Shown here: positions 34,806-42,589 of the stretch, in pieces
Layout: every line of letters begins with the position of its first letter
Position numbering within the stretch: the stretch's first letter is position 1
Source: an uncultured Bacteroidales bacterium
GTDB lineage: Bacteria; Bacteroidota; Bacteroidia; Bacteroidales; UBA932
NCBI GenBank assembly: GCA_934725575.1
Contig: CAKVCK010000006.1
Location: forward strand, 1 to 64,000
Reading direction: 5' to 3'
Length of the DNA: 64,000 bases
Notes under the pieces: model-generated
The model's database searches: none
What the model saw: only the letters and a program-made list of their open reading frames with translations
What the model was told of the DNA's origin: nothing
Translations under genes and position numbers: made by a program

Positions 34806-36389
34806 ATGTCTGACCACATAATTAAAGGCTTTTGGCTAGTTCTGGCGATGATGTTACTATCCGGCATCTGCAACGCTCAGGACAGCGCTGTTAAGAAAAA
34901 ACTGGAGCGGGAATACTATCTGGTTTCGTACGATGCGATGAATGACAGGTATATCGTGTACAACAATGCCTGGAATGTCGGTTTGTGCGGCCCGGATGGA
35001 ACAGTCCTTTTCAGTCCGGGAGAGTACGAGGATGTCATTGTGATGCCGGAATATCTCTCTGTCCGCAGGGGCGGCAAGTATGGGGCTGTTGATATGGACG
35101 GGAATCTTCTTGTCGATTTCAAGTACAAGAAGGTGAACAAGGATGCCGTGTCCGGCGAGTTGGTCGCATATGATTTTGACGGGAACAGTCATCGTCTTGG
35201 TGTTTTTGTCAAGTCACACACAACCTCACAGGTCGTGGATGGAAAGACTGTCTTCAAAACCGAGAAAAAGGAATCGGACGGCACTGTTTGGATAGACGTG
35301 AATGTTGATAATATTCACGGAATAGAACTGCCTGGCGGCACGGTGATAGCTCCGGTGGAGTACGATTACATCAGATATTCAGATGGAGGTCAATGCTTTA
35401 TTGTCGAGAAAAACGGGAAAGAGGGAGCTGTCGGCAAGAGCGGTTCCGTTCTTGTGAAGCCGGAATATTCAGACCTTTTCTGCAACAACGATTACTTTTA
35501 TTCTTTCGTTAAGGATGGGGTGACACGCAACACGGGAATACGCTTGGACGGCAACACCGATATGAAGGAGTCGGCGGTGTATGCTGTTGAGTCAAAGCTT
35601 TTTAATGAATATCACAAGGCTCAACTCATCGGCCCGTGGAATTGCTTCATTGTTGAGGATCGAAATGGCGGGAAGGGAATTTGTGCCCTTGACGGCCGTT
35701 TGTTGGTTCCGGTGCGTTATGATAATGTCTGTCTGATGGGTGACAATTGGTTCAGCGTTGACAGGAATGGAAAGAACGGAGCCTGGTCTGTTGACGGCAT
35801 TGAATTGATCCCTACGGACTACGACTTCATCATTAAGCAGAATGGGGCGTTCTATACTTCCGTGAACGGATCCTCGTTCGAGATGTATCTGGACGCTGAC
35901 GGTAATAGAGTTAGTCCTGATTCAGACAATAGCTACGGTGGTTCGATGGAAACTACGATGACATCGGTGCCGGAACAGAAATCAGAAAGGAAGTCATTCT
36001 TCAGCAGTCTGATGGATCTTGTCTGTACGGCCGCGGGCTCGTGCTATTACGCGACCTTGACACCTCAGATGGCGGTAAGTGATAATATGGCCATTCCCGG
36101 GACGATATACACAAGCACTACGGTAGTGTCAAGCACATCCACATCAGTGAACGGCTACACTTTGGCCGGCAGCGTGAACGCCTATGTGGTCACGACCGGT
36201 TACGGAACTTCATCGGCAAGTCGCCGTTCGGTAAGCCTCCACACCAGAAACGGCAATTATTATATTCACGTAGGTGTGCCTTACTATGCCGCGATGAGGA
36301 ACTCCCAGTCAAGCTATTTTGGCTTCCCGGTCTCCCAGTACGCATATTCCGTTACCACTTCAAACGCCGCATATTTCTTCAATCTCTGA
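34806..36389 (+). CDS. Secreted WG-repeat protein
   Basis: 527 residues with a signal peptide (about 1-25, ending CNAQ). At least four WG-type beta repeats are visible, each with the G-K-x-G-x-x-x-x-DG-x-x-L(V/I)-x-x-x-Y pattern: GKYGAVDMDGNLL, GKEGAVGKSGSVL, GKGICALDGRLL and GKNGAWSVDGIEL. Such repeats are thought to mediate protein contacts. The last 140 residues are Ser/Thr/Tyr-rich and unlike the rest. The frame stays open for 31 more codons after the TGA at 36387 until TAA at 36483, ending in a Gly/Asn-rich segment, so the natural C-terminus may have been shortened by a nonsense change. Confidence 0.8.
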   Translation: MSDHIIKGFWLVLAMMLLSGICNAQDSAVKKKLEREYYLVSYDAMNDRYIVYNNAWNVGLCGPDGTVLFSPGEYEDVIVMPEYLSVRRGGKYGAVDMDGNLLVDFKYKKVNKDAVSGELVAYDFDGNSHRLGVFVKSHTTSQVVDGKTVFKTEKKESDGTVWIDVNVDNIHGIELPGGTVIAPVEYDYIRYSDGGQCFIVEKNGKEGAVGKSGSVLVKPEYSDLFCNNDYFYSFVKDGVTRNTGIRLDGNTDMKESAVYAVESKLFNEYHKAQLIGPWNCFIVEDRNGGKGICALDGRLLVPVRYDNVCLMGDNWFSVDRNGKNGAWSVDGIELIPTDYDFIIKQNGAFYTSVNGSSFEMYLDADGNRVSPDSDNSYGGSMETTMTSVPEQKSERKSFFSSLMDLVCTAAGSCYYATLTPQMAVSDNMAIPGTIYTSTTVVSSTSTSVNGYTLAGSVNAYVVTTGYGTSSASRRSVSLHTRNGNYYIHVGVPYYAAMRNSQSSYFGFPVSQYAYSVTTSNAAYFFNL

Positions 36390-36503
36390 TCGGTGTTCGG
36401 GGTGAACTACCATTCTTACGGAAATAAGTACCAAGATTACACTTCCTTGGCTGGAGGTGGTGGAAATTGTCCGAGTTCTGCATAAATTGCGGTCGGAAAT
36501 TGA

Positions 36504-37409
36504 ATGAATATGGAGGAAATTTACAAGATAGAGACCATTGAGCAGTACAACAATATGTACGGCTTCAAGACGATGCATCCGTTGGTGGCCTACGTGGAGT
36601 TCAACGAGAGCAACAGCAAATTCGTTCCCGGACGGCACACGATGGGATTCTACTCATTGTTTCTGAAAGAGACCAAAGGCTGTGTCATCAATTACGGCAA
36701 GACAAAGTACGATTTTGACGGTCAGACGATTGTGAGCATCGCTCCGGATCAGGTGGTCGGCTTCGAGTCCGTGGCTGGTGTTCCGAAAAAGGCGAAGGGC
36801 ATCCTTTTTCATCCGGATTTTCTTCACGGAACATCACTGGAGCGCAAGATGAAGGACTACACTTTCTTCTCTTACGCTTCCAACGAGGCCCTGCATCTCT
36901 CCGAAGACGAGCGCAAGATCATCACGGACTGTATGGCGATTGTCAGCAAGGAACTCCAGAATCCGATTGACCGCCACACCAAAAGCCTGATCACCACGAA
37001 TATAGAGCTAATCTTGGACTACTGCCTCCGCTTCTACGAAAGACAGTTTGTCACAAGGCAGGACCTGAACCTCGGCGCGATTGCCAAATTCGAGAAACTG
37101 GTCGATGAATATATCGCCTCAGGCAAGACTGAGACCGAGGGCCTTCCGACAGTCAAGTACTTCGCTGATAAGGTGTTCCTTTCTCCGAACTATTTCGGGG
37201 ATATGGTCAAGGCTGAGACAGGAAAGACCGCTCAGGAATATATTGCCGTCCGTCTGTTCAGTTACGCCAAGCGTCAGCTTGCCTCGCCGGAACTCTCGGT
37301 CAAGGAAGTGGCCGCCTCGCTGGGCTTCCTCTACCCGCAGCATTTTGTGAGGTTCTTCAAGAAGCACTCCGGGATGACCCCGAGTGAATACCGTCGTCAA
37401 CAATCTTAA
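36504..37409 (+). CDS. AraC-family transcriptional regulator
   Basis: Cytosolic regulator of 301 residues. The N-terminal 170 residues form a cupin-like sensing domain. The C-terminal AraC DNA-binding domain (about 200-300) has two helix-turn-helix units: KYFADKVFLSPNYFGDMVKAETG and the family signature SVKEVAASLGF...FVRFFKKHSGMTPSEYR. Immediately downstream (8 nt) is a CMD-cupin protein, then a flavodoxin and an acetyltransferase, which it most likely controls. Similar AraC-oxidoreductase sets respond to electrophiles or redox stress, but the signal here is unknown. Confidence 0.9.
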   Translation: MNMEEIYKIETIEQYNNMYGFKTMHPLVAYVEFNESNSKFVPGRHTMGFYSLFLKETKGCVINYGKTKYDFDGQTIVSIAPDQVVGFESVAGVPKKAKGILFHPDFLHGTSLERKMKDYTFFSYASNEALHLSEDERKIITDCMAIVSKELQNPIDRHTKSLITTNIELILDYCLRFYERQFVTRQDLNLGAIAKFEKLVDEYIASGKTETEGLPTVKYFADKVFLSPNYFGDMVKAETGKTAQEYIAVRLFSYAKRQLASPELSVKEVAASLGFLYPQHFVRFFKKHSGMTPSEYRRQQS

Positions 37410-37416
37410 TGAATAT

Positions 37417-38547
37417 ATGAAACTCAAGACTTTAGCCTTGACAATCACAGGCATTCTAATGACAAGCGTTAATCTTATGGCACAGAACGAAACATTGAGC
37501 GAAAGGCAGCAGGGCATTGTGGCCATCGCTGCCAACGAGGCGCGCGGCGACCTTGCCGGACTGGCCTCAAGCATAGAGTACGGCCTTGACAACGGTCTTA
37601 CTGTCAATCAGGTGAAGGAGATTCTCTCCCATCTTTACGCCTACACCGGATTTCCTCGTTCCCTGAACGGATTGGGGACTCTCCAGAAGGTTTTGGAGCA
37701 GAGAAGCGCTGACGGAAAGCAGACGGAGATCGGTCCGGAGGCATCTCCGATTCCGGAGGATTTCGACCCTCTCAAGGTCGGGACAAAAGCCCAGACACAG
37801 TTGAGCGGCAAGCCTTTCAACTACGCTTTCTGCCCGGCTGAGGACTACTACCTCAAGGCTCACCTCTTCGGCGACATATTCGCAAGAGATGTTCTGACTT
37901 GGGCGGAAAGGGAGTTGGCGACAATCAGCGCGCTGGCTTCGATCGAAGGATTGGCTCCGCAGCTTGGCTCTCACGTCGCTGGCTCAAGGAATATGGGTCT
38001 GAAAGATGACGAGATCCACGCCATTCCTTCCGTACTTGCGGAAAAAGTCGGAGCGAAAGAGGCTTATAGAGCCGCTCAGGCCATCGCGAAGGTCTTCGGT
38101 GAGGAGTTCACGGAAATGCAGCCGTTCGCGGATATGGATTTCCCTAAGGGACAGCCGAACAGCGCCTATGCCCAATACTTTATCGGGAACAGTTTCCTGG
38201 CTCCGTTGAAGCCTGTGAATCTGTCAGAAGGCGAGTCCACGGTTCTGCCTATGTCCAATGTTACCTTTGAACCGGGCTGCCGCAACAACTGGCATATTCA
38301 TCACGGAGCAAGACAGATCCTGATCTGCGTCGGCGGCGAAGGCTGGTACCAGGAATGGGGAAAGCCTGCCATCAAGTTGAAGGCAGGGGATGTCGTTGAC
38401 ATTCCGGAAGGCGTAAAGCATTGGCACGGTGCGACTAAGGACAGTTGGTTCCAGCATATCGCCACCCACGTCGCCACCGGAGGAGAATCCAGCAATGAAT
38501 GGCTTGAGCCGGTCACTGACGAGCAATACGACGCTTGTGGAAAATAA
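37417..38547 (+). CDS. Exported carboxymuconolactone-decarboxylase-like protein fused to a cupin
   Basis: 376 residues: a signal peptide (ending NLMAQ), two CMD/AhpD-like helical domains (about 25-110 and 135-235) and a C-terminal cupin (about 275-360) with metal-binding HIHHGARQ and a second His-rich motif (GVKHWHGA). CMD proteins are decarboxylases or thiol peroxidase-like; neither half shows the AhpD C-x-x-C pair, so the reaction is unknown. The frame opens upstream with GTG at 37384 inside the araC gene; ATG at 37417 begins a proper signal peptide. Part of the AraC-controlled set. Confidence 0.8.
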   Translation: MKLKTLALTITGILMTSVNLMAQNETLSERQQGIVAIAANEARGDLAGLASSIEYGLDNGLTVNQVKEILSHLYAYTGFPRSLNGLGTLQKVLEQRSADGKQTEIGPEASPIPEDFDPLKVGTKAQTQLSGKPFNYAFCPAEDYYLKAHLFGDIFARDVLTWAERELATISALASIEGLAPQLGSHVAGSRNMGLKDDEIHAIPSVLAEKVGAKEAYRAAQAIAKVFGEEFTEMQPFADMDFPKGQPNSAYAQYFIGNSFLAPLKPVNLSEGESTVLPMSNVTFEPGCRNNWHIHHGARQILICVGGEGWYQEWGKPAIKLKAGDVVDIPEGVKHWHGATKDSWFQHIATHVATGGESSNEWLEPVTDEQYDACGK

Positions 38548-38564
38548 CAAAAACAGATAGAATT

Positions 38565-39128
38565 ATGAAAAGAATTGTTATTATCATCGCGGTTGTGGCC
38601 TTGGGACTTATCACCATCACAGCCTGCGGACAAAAGAAGGAGAAAAAGAATATGACTGAGAACAAGACACTTGTAGCTTATTTCTCCGCCACCGGAACAA
38701 CCGAGTCTCTGGCGAAGAAGATTGCCACCGCTACCGGCGGAGAACTCTACAAGATCACCCCGGAGACTGAATATTCCGCCGAGGATCTCGACTGGACCGT
38801 CGAGACTTCACGCTGCTGCAAGGAGAACGCTGACCCGGCATCCCGCCCTGCTTTCGTGAAGACCAAGGAGAACCTGGATGCCTATGACACCGTTTATATT
38901 GGCTTCCCGAACTGGTGGAACGGTGCTCCGAGGATCATCAACACCTTCATCGAAGCCTATGGCCTGAAAGGCAAGACAGTGATCCTCTTTATGACCTCTG
39001 GCGGCAGCGGAATCCAGAATTCCCTCAAGGTGCTTGGAAAGCAGTACCCTGAAGTCAATTTCAAGACCGGCAAACTCCTCAACGGTGCCAGCCAGAAGAC
39101 CGTTGACGAGTGGGTCAAGAGTTTGTAG
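38565..39128 (+). CDS. Flavodoxin-like lipoprotein
   Basis: 187 residues. The N-terminal MKRIVIII...TITAC is a lipoprotein signal (lipobox Cys about residue 21), followed by a complete flavodoxin_4-type domain: the FMN phosphate loop YFSATGTTESLAKKI, the FPNWWNGAP loop and FMTSGGSG. Flavodoxins are usually cytosolic, and export of this one to the periplasmic face suggests a redox partner in the envelope, probably the CMD-cupin protein encoded just upstream. The TTG start at 38535 overlaps the preceding gene; ATG at 38565 fits the signal. Confidence 0.85.
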   Translation: MKRIVIIIAVVALGLITITACGQKKEKKNMTENKTLVAYFSATGTTESLAKKIATATGGELYKITPETEYSAEDLDWTVETSRCCKENADPASRPAFVKTKENLDAYDTVYIGFPNWWNGAPRIINTFIEAYGLKGKTVILFMTSGGSGIQNSLKVLGKQYPEVNFKTGKLLNGASQKTVDEWVKSL

Positions 39129-39620
39129 ATGAACGGTTTAATCAGACCGGCGAGATTGGACGATGCCGAGCGCGTCGCTTCCATTTACAATAGATACGTT
39201 TCAAAGACCACCATCACCTTCGAGACCGAACCAGTCCCTGTTGAGGTGATGCGTGGTCGCATTGATTCTGTCTCCTCCGCCTTCCCATATTTTGTCTATG
39301 AATATGATGGTGAGGTCCTTGGCTATTGCTACGCCCACCTCTGGAAGGAGCGTGAGGCATATTCAAAGACCCTTGAGACCACCGTCTATCTCGCTCCCGA
39401 AGCCTGCCGCAAAGGACTCGGCCAGCTTCTGATGACCCATCTGATCGATGAATGCCGCCGCCAAGGCTACCACGCCCTCATCGCCTGCATAACCGCCGAC
39501 AACCTCCCCAGCCTCCAGTTCCACCACCGCTTAGGCTTCCGTCAAGTCTCACTCTTCTCTGATGTCGGCCGCAAATTCGACCGCTGGCTCGATGTCATCG
39601 ACCTTGAACTCGTGCTTTAA
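39129..39620 (+). CDS. GNAT N-acetyltransferase, phosphinothricin-acetyltransferase-like
   Basis: 163 residues, full-length GNAT fold. The acetyl-CoA loop follows TTVYLAPEACRKGLGQLLM (R-K-G-LG). The N-terminal IRPARLDDAERVASIYNRYV and FETEPVPVEVM motifs and the tryptophan-containing C-terminus are those of the Pat/Bar subfamily, which acetylates amino-acid analogues such as methionine sulfoximine. The ATG follows the flavodoxin stop with no gap, so it is the last gene of the AraC-controlled set. Confidence 0.9.
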   Translation: MNGLIRPARLDDAERVASIYNRYVSKTTITFETEPVPVEVMRGRIDSVSSAFPYFVYEYDGEVLGYCYAHLWKEREAYSKTLETTVYLAPEACRKGLGQLLMTHLIDECRRQGYHALIACITADNLPSLQFHHRLGFRQVSLFSDVGRKFDRWLDVIDLELVL

Positions 39621-39662
39621 TAAGCTATTACTTTCCCTTATGTCTGACTTCCAATCCCTCAA

Positions 39663-39892
39663 CAAGAGCGTTATTCCCCATTATTGCTTCAGTCGAGGTT
39701 CATTAGTCACCCCACAAGAGCGTTTTATTGCCTTTTTGCGCCCGTAGGCTAATGTGAATGTGTGGACTATCAGAGGCATCAACCACAGGATCGTTTATTC
39801 CCTTTTTTGCGCCCGTGGAGGTACTATTTTACCCCCACAGGCGCAAAGTACAGTGCTATTGCGCTCGTGATGATTAACCGTTAAACCCCATT
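39663..39892. repeat. Degenerate 52-nt-period repeats, left of the ATPase remnant
   Basis: Related units start at 39663, 39715, 39786 and 39838 (steps 52, 71, 52). They share CA-x-GA-x-CGTT-x-ATT, a T-tract, TTGCGCCCGT and an ACCCCA end. No coding frame fits. The units are irregular in length and sequence, so it is not a CRISPR array. Confidence 0.5.
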
Positions 39893-39904
39893 AGAAATGA
39901 GCGG

Positions 39905-40376
39905 TTACCAGAACAAATCATCCAGTGTCACCTCGCTTTGGACAATGTCGCTGTGGGAGTTTAGCTTGATCCCATTTGTGGTGATCAAGGTCAGAAGGAC
40001 AGATTTCTTGGTCTGTGTCTCGGCCCGGAAAGTGTCGAGTCGTGCCGAGAGTTTCTGCTCCTCGGCGAGCGAGATCTCGAACTTGTCCTTACTGTACTTC
40101 ATCTCGCAGCGCGGCCCAGCTGTTCCAGAAGTTTTCCAGCGCTGCGATGAACCCGGACTTAGGCGTGTCCATCCAAGGCAGTTCGTCAATGAATATCACT
40201 TTCTTCCCTTCCGGCAGCGTTTCCAGATAGCGCGAAAGCTCAAAGAATGCCAGGATCCAGTTTTTCTGAATATTCAGTCTCCCCGAACCTGAATATTTCT
40301 GTAGCGCTATGGCGAACGCTGTGAGTTGCTCCGCCTTTGTGGCATCGTGTACGCTCGTGACATAGAAGGCAAGCAA
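39905..40376 (-). pseudogene. Remnant of an AAA/DUF234-type ATPase gene
   Basis: Two overlapping minus-strand frames hold pieces of one family common in Bacteroidota. 40376-40089 encodes the middle (AFYVTSVHDATKAEQL, VIFIDELPWMDTPKSG with Walker B, ALENFWNSWAALRD). 40110-39905 encodes the C-terminal end (MKYSKDKFEI...VQSEVTLDDLF). The Walker A region and about 200 residues between the pieces are missing, and the junction shifts the frame inside GAGATGAAGTACAG, where 'RDE' of one piece runs into 'EMKYS' of the other. The gene is dead. Degenerate repeats flank it on both sides. Confidence 0.75.
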
Positions 40377-40396
40377 ATCAACTGGATTTTCTGCGC

Positions 40397-40490
40397 AACA
40401 ACACCATTTTTGCCCCTCTTGCGCAAATTATCGAACTATTTTCTGCGGAAGAGGGGCTGTTTTGGTTGCCTTGCGCGGATTATCGGTTAA
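40397..40490. repeat. Degenerate 52-nt-period repeats, right of the ATPase remnant
   Basis: TTGCGC-xx-ATTATCG occurs at 40419-40433 and again at 40471-40485, exactly 52 nt apart, each preceded by a TTTTGCCC/TTGGTTGCC-like stretch. The period matches the left-hand array at 39663, suggesting one element interrupted by the ATPase gene. Confidence 0.45.
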
Positions 40491-40612
40491 AAAAAGAGAC
40501 TTTTGAAAGAATTGATTATTGTGACTGAAATGTTATTTCGCTGATAATCAATGGTCTCTGTATTCCTGCCGGGCGGATTGGAAGGGCAGCAATATGGAAT
40601 GTGCTCATTATT

Positions 40613-40750
40613 ATGCTGTTGCTGATCACGCTGGGGGGATGCGAGGGGCATATATTTTTTGAAAGTAGGCGGATTTCCAGTATTTTATACGAAACAATCC
40701 CCAAAGGTGCTGTTATTTCCGAAAATATTCTTACCTTAGCAACGTTTTAG
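40613..40750 (+). CDS. Possible small lipoprotein (45 residues)
   Basis: A short frame starting ATG 40613 encodes MLLLITLGGCEG, a plausible but very short lipoprotein signal (GTG at 40601 would lengthen it to a more normal h-region), and ends at TAG 40750. It lies in an eroded region, has no homology I recognise, and a promoter-like box overlaps its end. It could be chance. Confidence 0.2.
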   Translation: MLLLITLGGCEGHIFFESRRISSILYETIPKGAVISENILTLATF

Positions 40751-40984
40751 GACATTGTGCCTGAAACGGACATATTGATGAAAGTGTTTTCGCACTATCC
40801 TTCAAAAGAAATCTGACAGTTTCAATCAAAAGCAAGGATAAACGACAGCACCGTTCATCTGTATTCGTTTGCGTGTTCCTCACACTCAACGATACAGGTG
40901 TGGGGATTGTTTCAGTTTATTTGCTTTTAGGTTTTGTCAGAACCTCTTTTGAGATAAACGAAAAGGCTCCACACTTTCTTTTTG
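40732..40984 (+). ncRNA. Candidate structured RNA or long leader with terminator
   Basis: A -7-like box (TACCTTAG, near 40732) is followed by about 240 nt without a convincing gene. Several stems are visible: TGAAAC/GTTTCA; AAACGA...TCGTTT near 40840-40870; and a terminal hairpin closed by GTGTGGGG (40898-40905) with CTCCACAC (40967-40974), containing GTTTAT/ATAAAC and AGGTT/AACCT. TTTCTTTTT follows the last stem, as in a Rho-independent terminator. It is not recognisable to me as RNase P, tmRNA, SRP or 6S RNA. It ends 100 nt before the lipoprotein at 41086. Confidence 0.35.
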
Positions 40985-41085
40985 ACCACTTTGCAACATC
41001 TTAGGAGTCTGGGTGAATAGATTGTTGAAAACCAACCTGTTGGGACTGATATTATTGATGTTTAATTAACAAAGCACTATTCATT

Positions 41086-41691
41086 ATGAAAAAGAACCTT
41101 TTTGTTTTGGCGGCATTGTCTGCTGCCGTTCTGTGCCTTATGACTGCCTGTGGAGCGTCTAAGAAAGTTTCAGGAGTGAACCCTTATGGAAAGGCTGTCG
41201 CCGCGGAGCCTTGCATTGAACTTTACGAGCAGGCTCCATACGTCAGGGCCTATGGTGAGGGGCAGCATTTCAAAGAGATGACGGCCAGAAACATCGCCGA
41301 GTTGCAGGCTAACGCTATGTATGCCCGTAAGATAGAGAAGGCTGTGATTTCCGCGACTGAGGATCTGGGAATATCCTTGAGCAAATATGCGGCTGATGAC
41401 AAGAGCGGACGTTCGGTGACGGACCAGTCTGGCGAGTCGAATGATCTTGCGGCCTCCATCTCGCAGCAGGTTGTCCGTAACGCACACGTTATCAAAACTT
41501 CAAGATATTACAATAAGAACAATCAGTTCACTGTGTTTGTCTGCATCGAGTATGGCGGAGATGAGAATGCCTTGATCGAACAGATCGAGCAGAAAGTCAA
41601 GGATCGTATCTCGGACGAGGACAGAGCCAAGATCGAATCCCGTCACGATGAGTTCAAGGACAAGGTTTATGGTAAGTTGAAGGAGAACTGA
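41086..41691 (+). CDS. LPP20-like lipoprotein
   Basis: 201 residues. Signal peptide with lipobox LMTAC (Cys about 21). The body resembles the LPP20/FlgO-like fold: the A-R-x-x-AE-L-x-A-N-A pattern in TARNIAELQANAMYARKIEKAV, then a strand region ending TVFVCIEYGGDENALIEQIEQKVKDRI. The C-terminal 35 residues are a charged helix. It is the first gene of a seven-gene plus-strand cluster of exported proteins; the next gene starts 1 nt after its stop and carries a related domain, so the two may form a complex. Confidence 0.75.
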   Translation: MKKNLFVLAALSAAVLCLMTACGASKKVSGVNPYGKAVAAEPCIELYEQAPYVRAYGEGQHFKEMTARNIAELQANAMYARKIEKAVISATEDLGISLSKYAADDKSGRSVTDQSGESNDLAASISQQVVRNAHVIKTSRYYNKNNQFTVFVCIEYGGDENALIEQIEQKVKDRISDEDRAKIESRHDEFKDKVYGKLKEN

Positions 41692-41692
41692 T

Positions 41693-42577
41693 ATGTCCCG
41701 CAGGAGCTTGATTCTTTGCCTCGCACTGCTTTGTTCGGCCTCGTTCGCGGACGCACAGGGGTGGCGCACGGCAAAACCACGTTGGGTTGGAAACGTTCCG
41801 CGTACTGAATATTCAACATTCTATTTTGTCGAGGTCAGCTCCGATATGGCGACCTCGCTTGAAGGTGCCCGCTCTTCCGCATTGAAACAATTGTCCGCAA
41901 ATGTCGAAAGGACTGACAATATCTCGGTTACAGAAATCTACGTTGACAAGTCGCGGCAAAGGTATTCCTCATCCACTGGAGTGCGGGGCGATGGATCTGA
42001 CAGCTATACCTTCGAACTCCGCTCGGAAGGAATGTCCGAGCCTATTCATTCCCGTAGGATAGATGAATATTGGGTCTCATCGCAGAGAGGTGGTGTCAAC
42101 GTTTTGGACTACCGTGCCGTATATGCGGTCGAGAGAAAAGGCCAACAGGCTGATTTCTCGGCCATTGGCGTTACAAATCGCTATGGAGTCAGCGGCTTGT
42201 GGCGGTCTGCTGTCATCCCTGGATGGGGACAGTTCCACAAAGGTGCTAACCTGAAGGGAGGATTGATTCTGGGCGGGTGCGCTGCCTTGGCCGGAGGAAT
42301 CATATTCTTTGACAATCAGAGAAGTGACTATGTGAAGAAGATTGCCGGAACGCACGATGTCTCATTGATAAAGAGTTATTCCACCAAACGTGATCATTAT
42401 GCGACCGGGCGTAATGTCTGCATCGGGGCGGTGGCGGCATTGTACGCCTACAACCTCATTGATGCTGCCGCGGCTCCCGGTGCGAGGCGACTTTTGATCA
42501 ATAATCGGAAATATTCAGTGATGCCAGGTGTTTCACCTTATGGAACCCCAGTTGTCGCCGCGTCAATCAATTTTTAA
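41693..42577 (+). CDS. Exported protein with LPP20-like N-terminus and DUF5683-like membrane region
   Basis: 294 residues. The signal peptide (ending ADAQ) is followed by an LPP20-like domain (EVSSDMATSLEGARSSALKQLSANVER) as in the preceding gene, and a C-terminal region resembling DUF5683: WRSAVIPGWGQFHKGANLKGGLILGGCAALAGG, i.e. the P-GWGQ-x-x-KG motif before a membrane helix, and a second hydrophobic segment near residue 240. It is probably anchored in the inner membrane with the LPP20 part in the periplasm. It follows gene 41086 by 1 nt and precedes a lipoprotein by 12 nt. Confidence 0.7.
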   Translation: MSRRSLILCLALLCSASFADAQGWRTAKPRWVGNVPRTEYSTFYFVEVSSDMATSLEGARSSALKQLSANVERTDNISVTEIYVDKSRQRYSSSTGVRGDGSDSYTFELRSEGMSEPIHSRRIDEYWVSSQRGGVNVLDYRAVYAVERKGQQADFSAIGVTNRYGVSGLWRSAVIPGWGQFHKGANLKGGLILGGCAALAGGIIFFDNQRSDYVKKIAGTHDVSLIKSYSTKRDHYATGRNVCIGAVAALYAYNLIDAAAAPGARRLLINNRKYSVMPGVSPYGTPVVAASINF

Positions 42578-42589
42578 AATTATTCTAAA

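Noticed and set aside
39663..39892. CRISPR array
   Set aside because: Units are degenerate and irregular (steps 52, 71, 52), with no constant repeat separated by unique spacers, and no cas genes are present.
40732..40984. tmRNA, RNase P RNA, SRP RNA or 6S RNA
   Set aside because: None of the conserved landmarks I know for these (tag reading frame, P4 core, SRP tetraloop, long 6S bulged helix) can be seen; left as an unnamed candidate.
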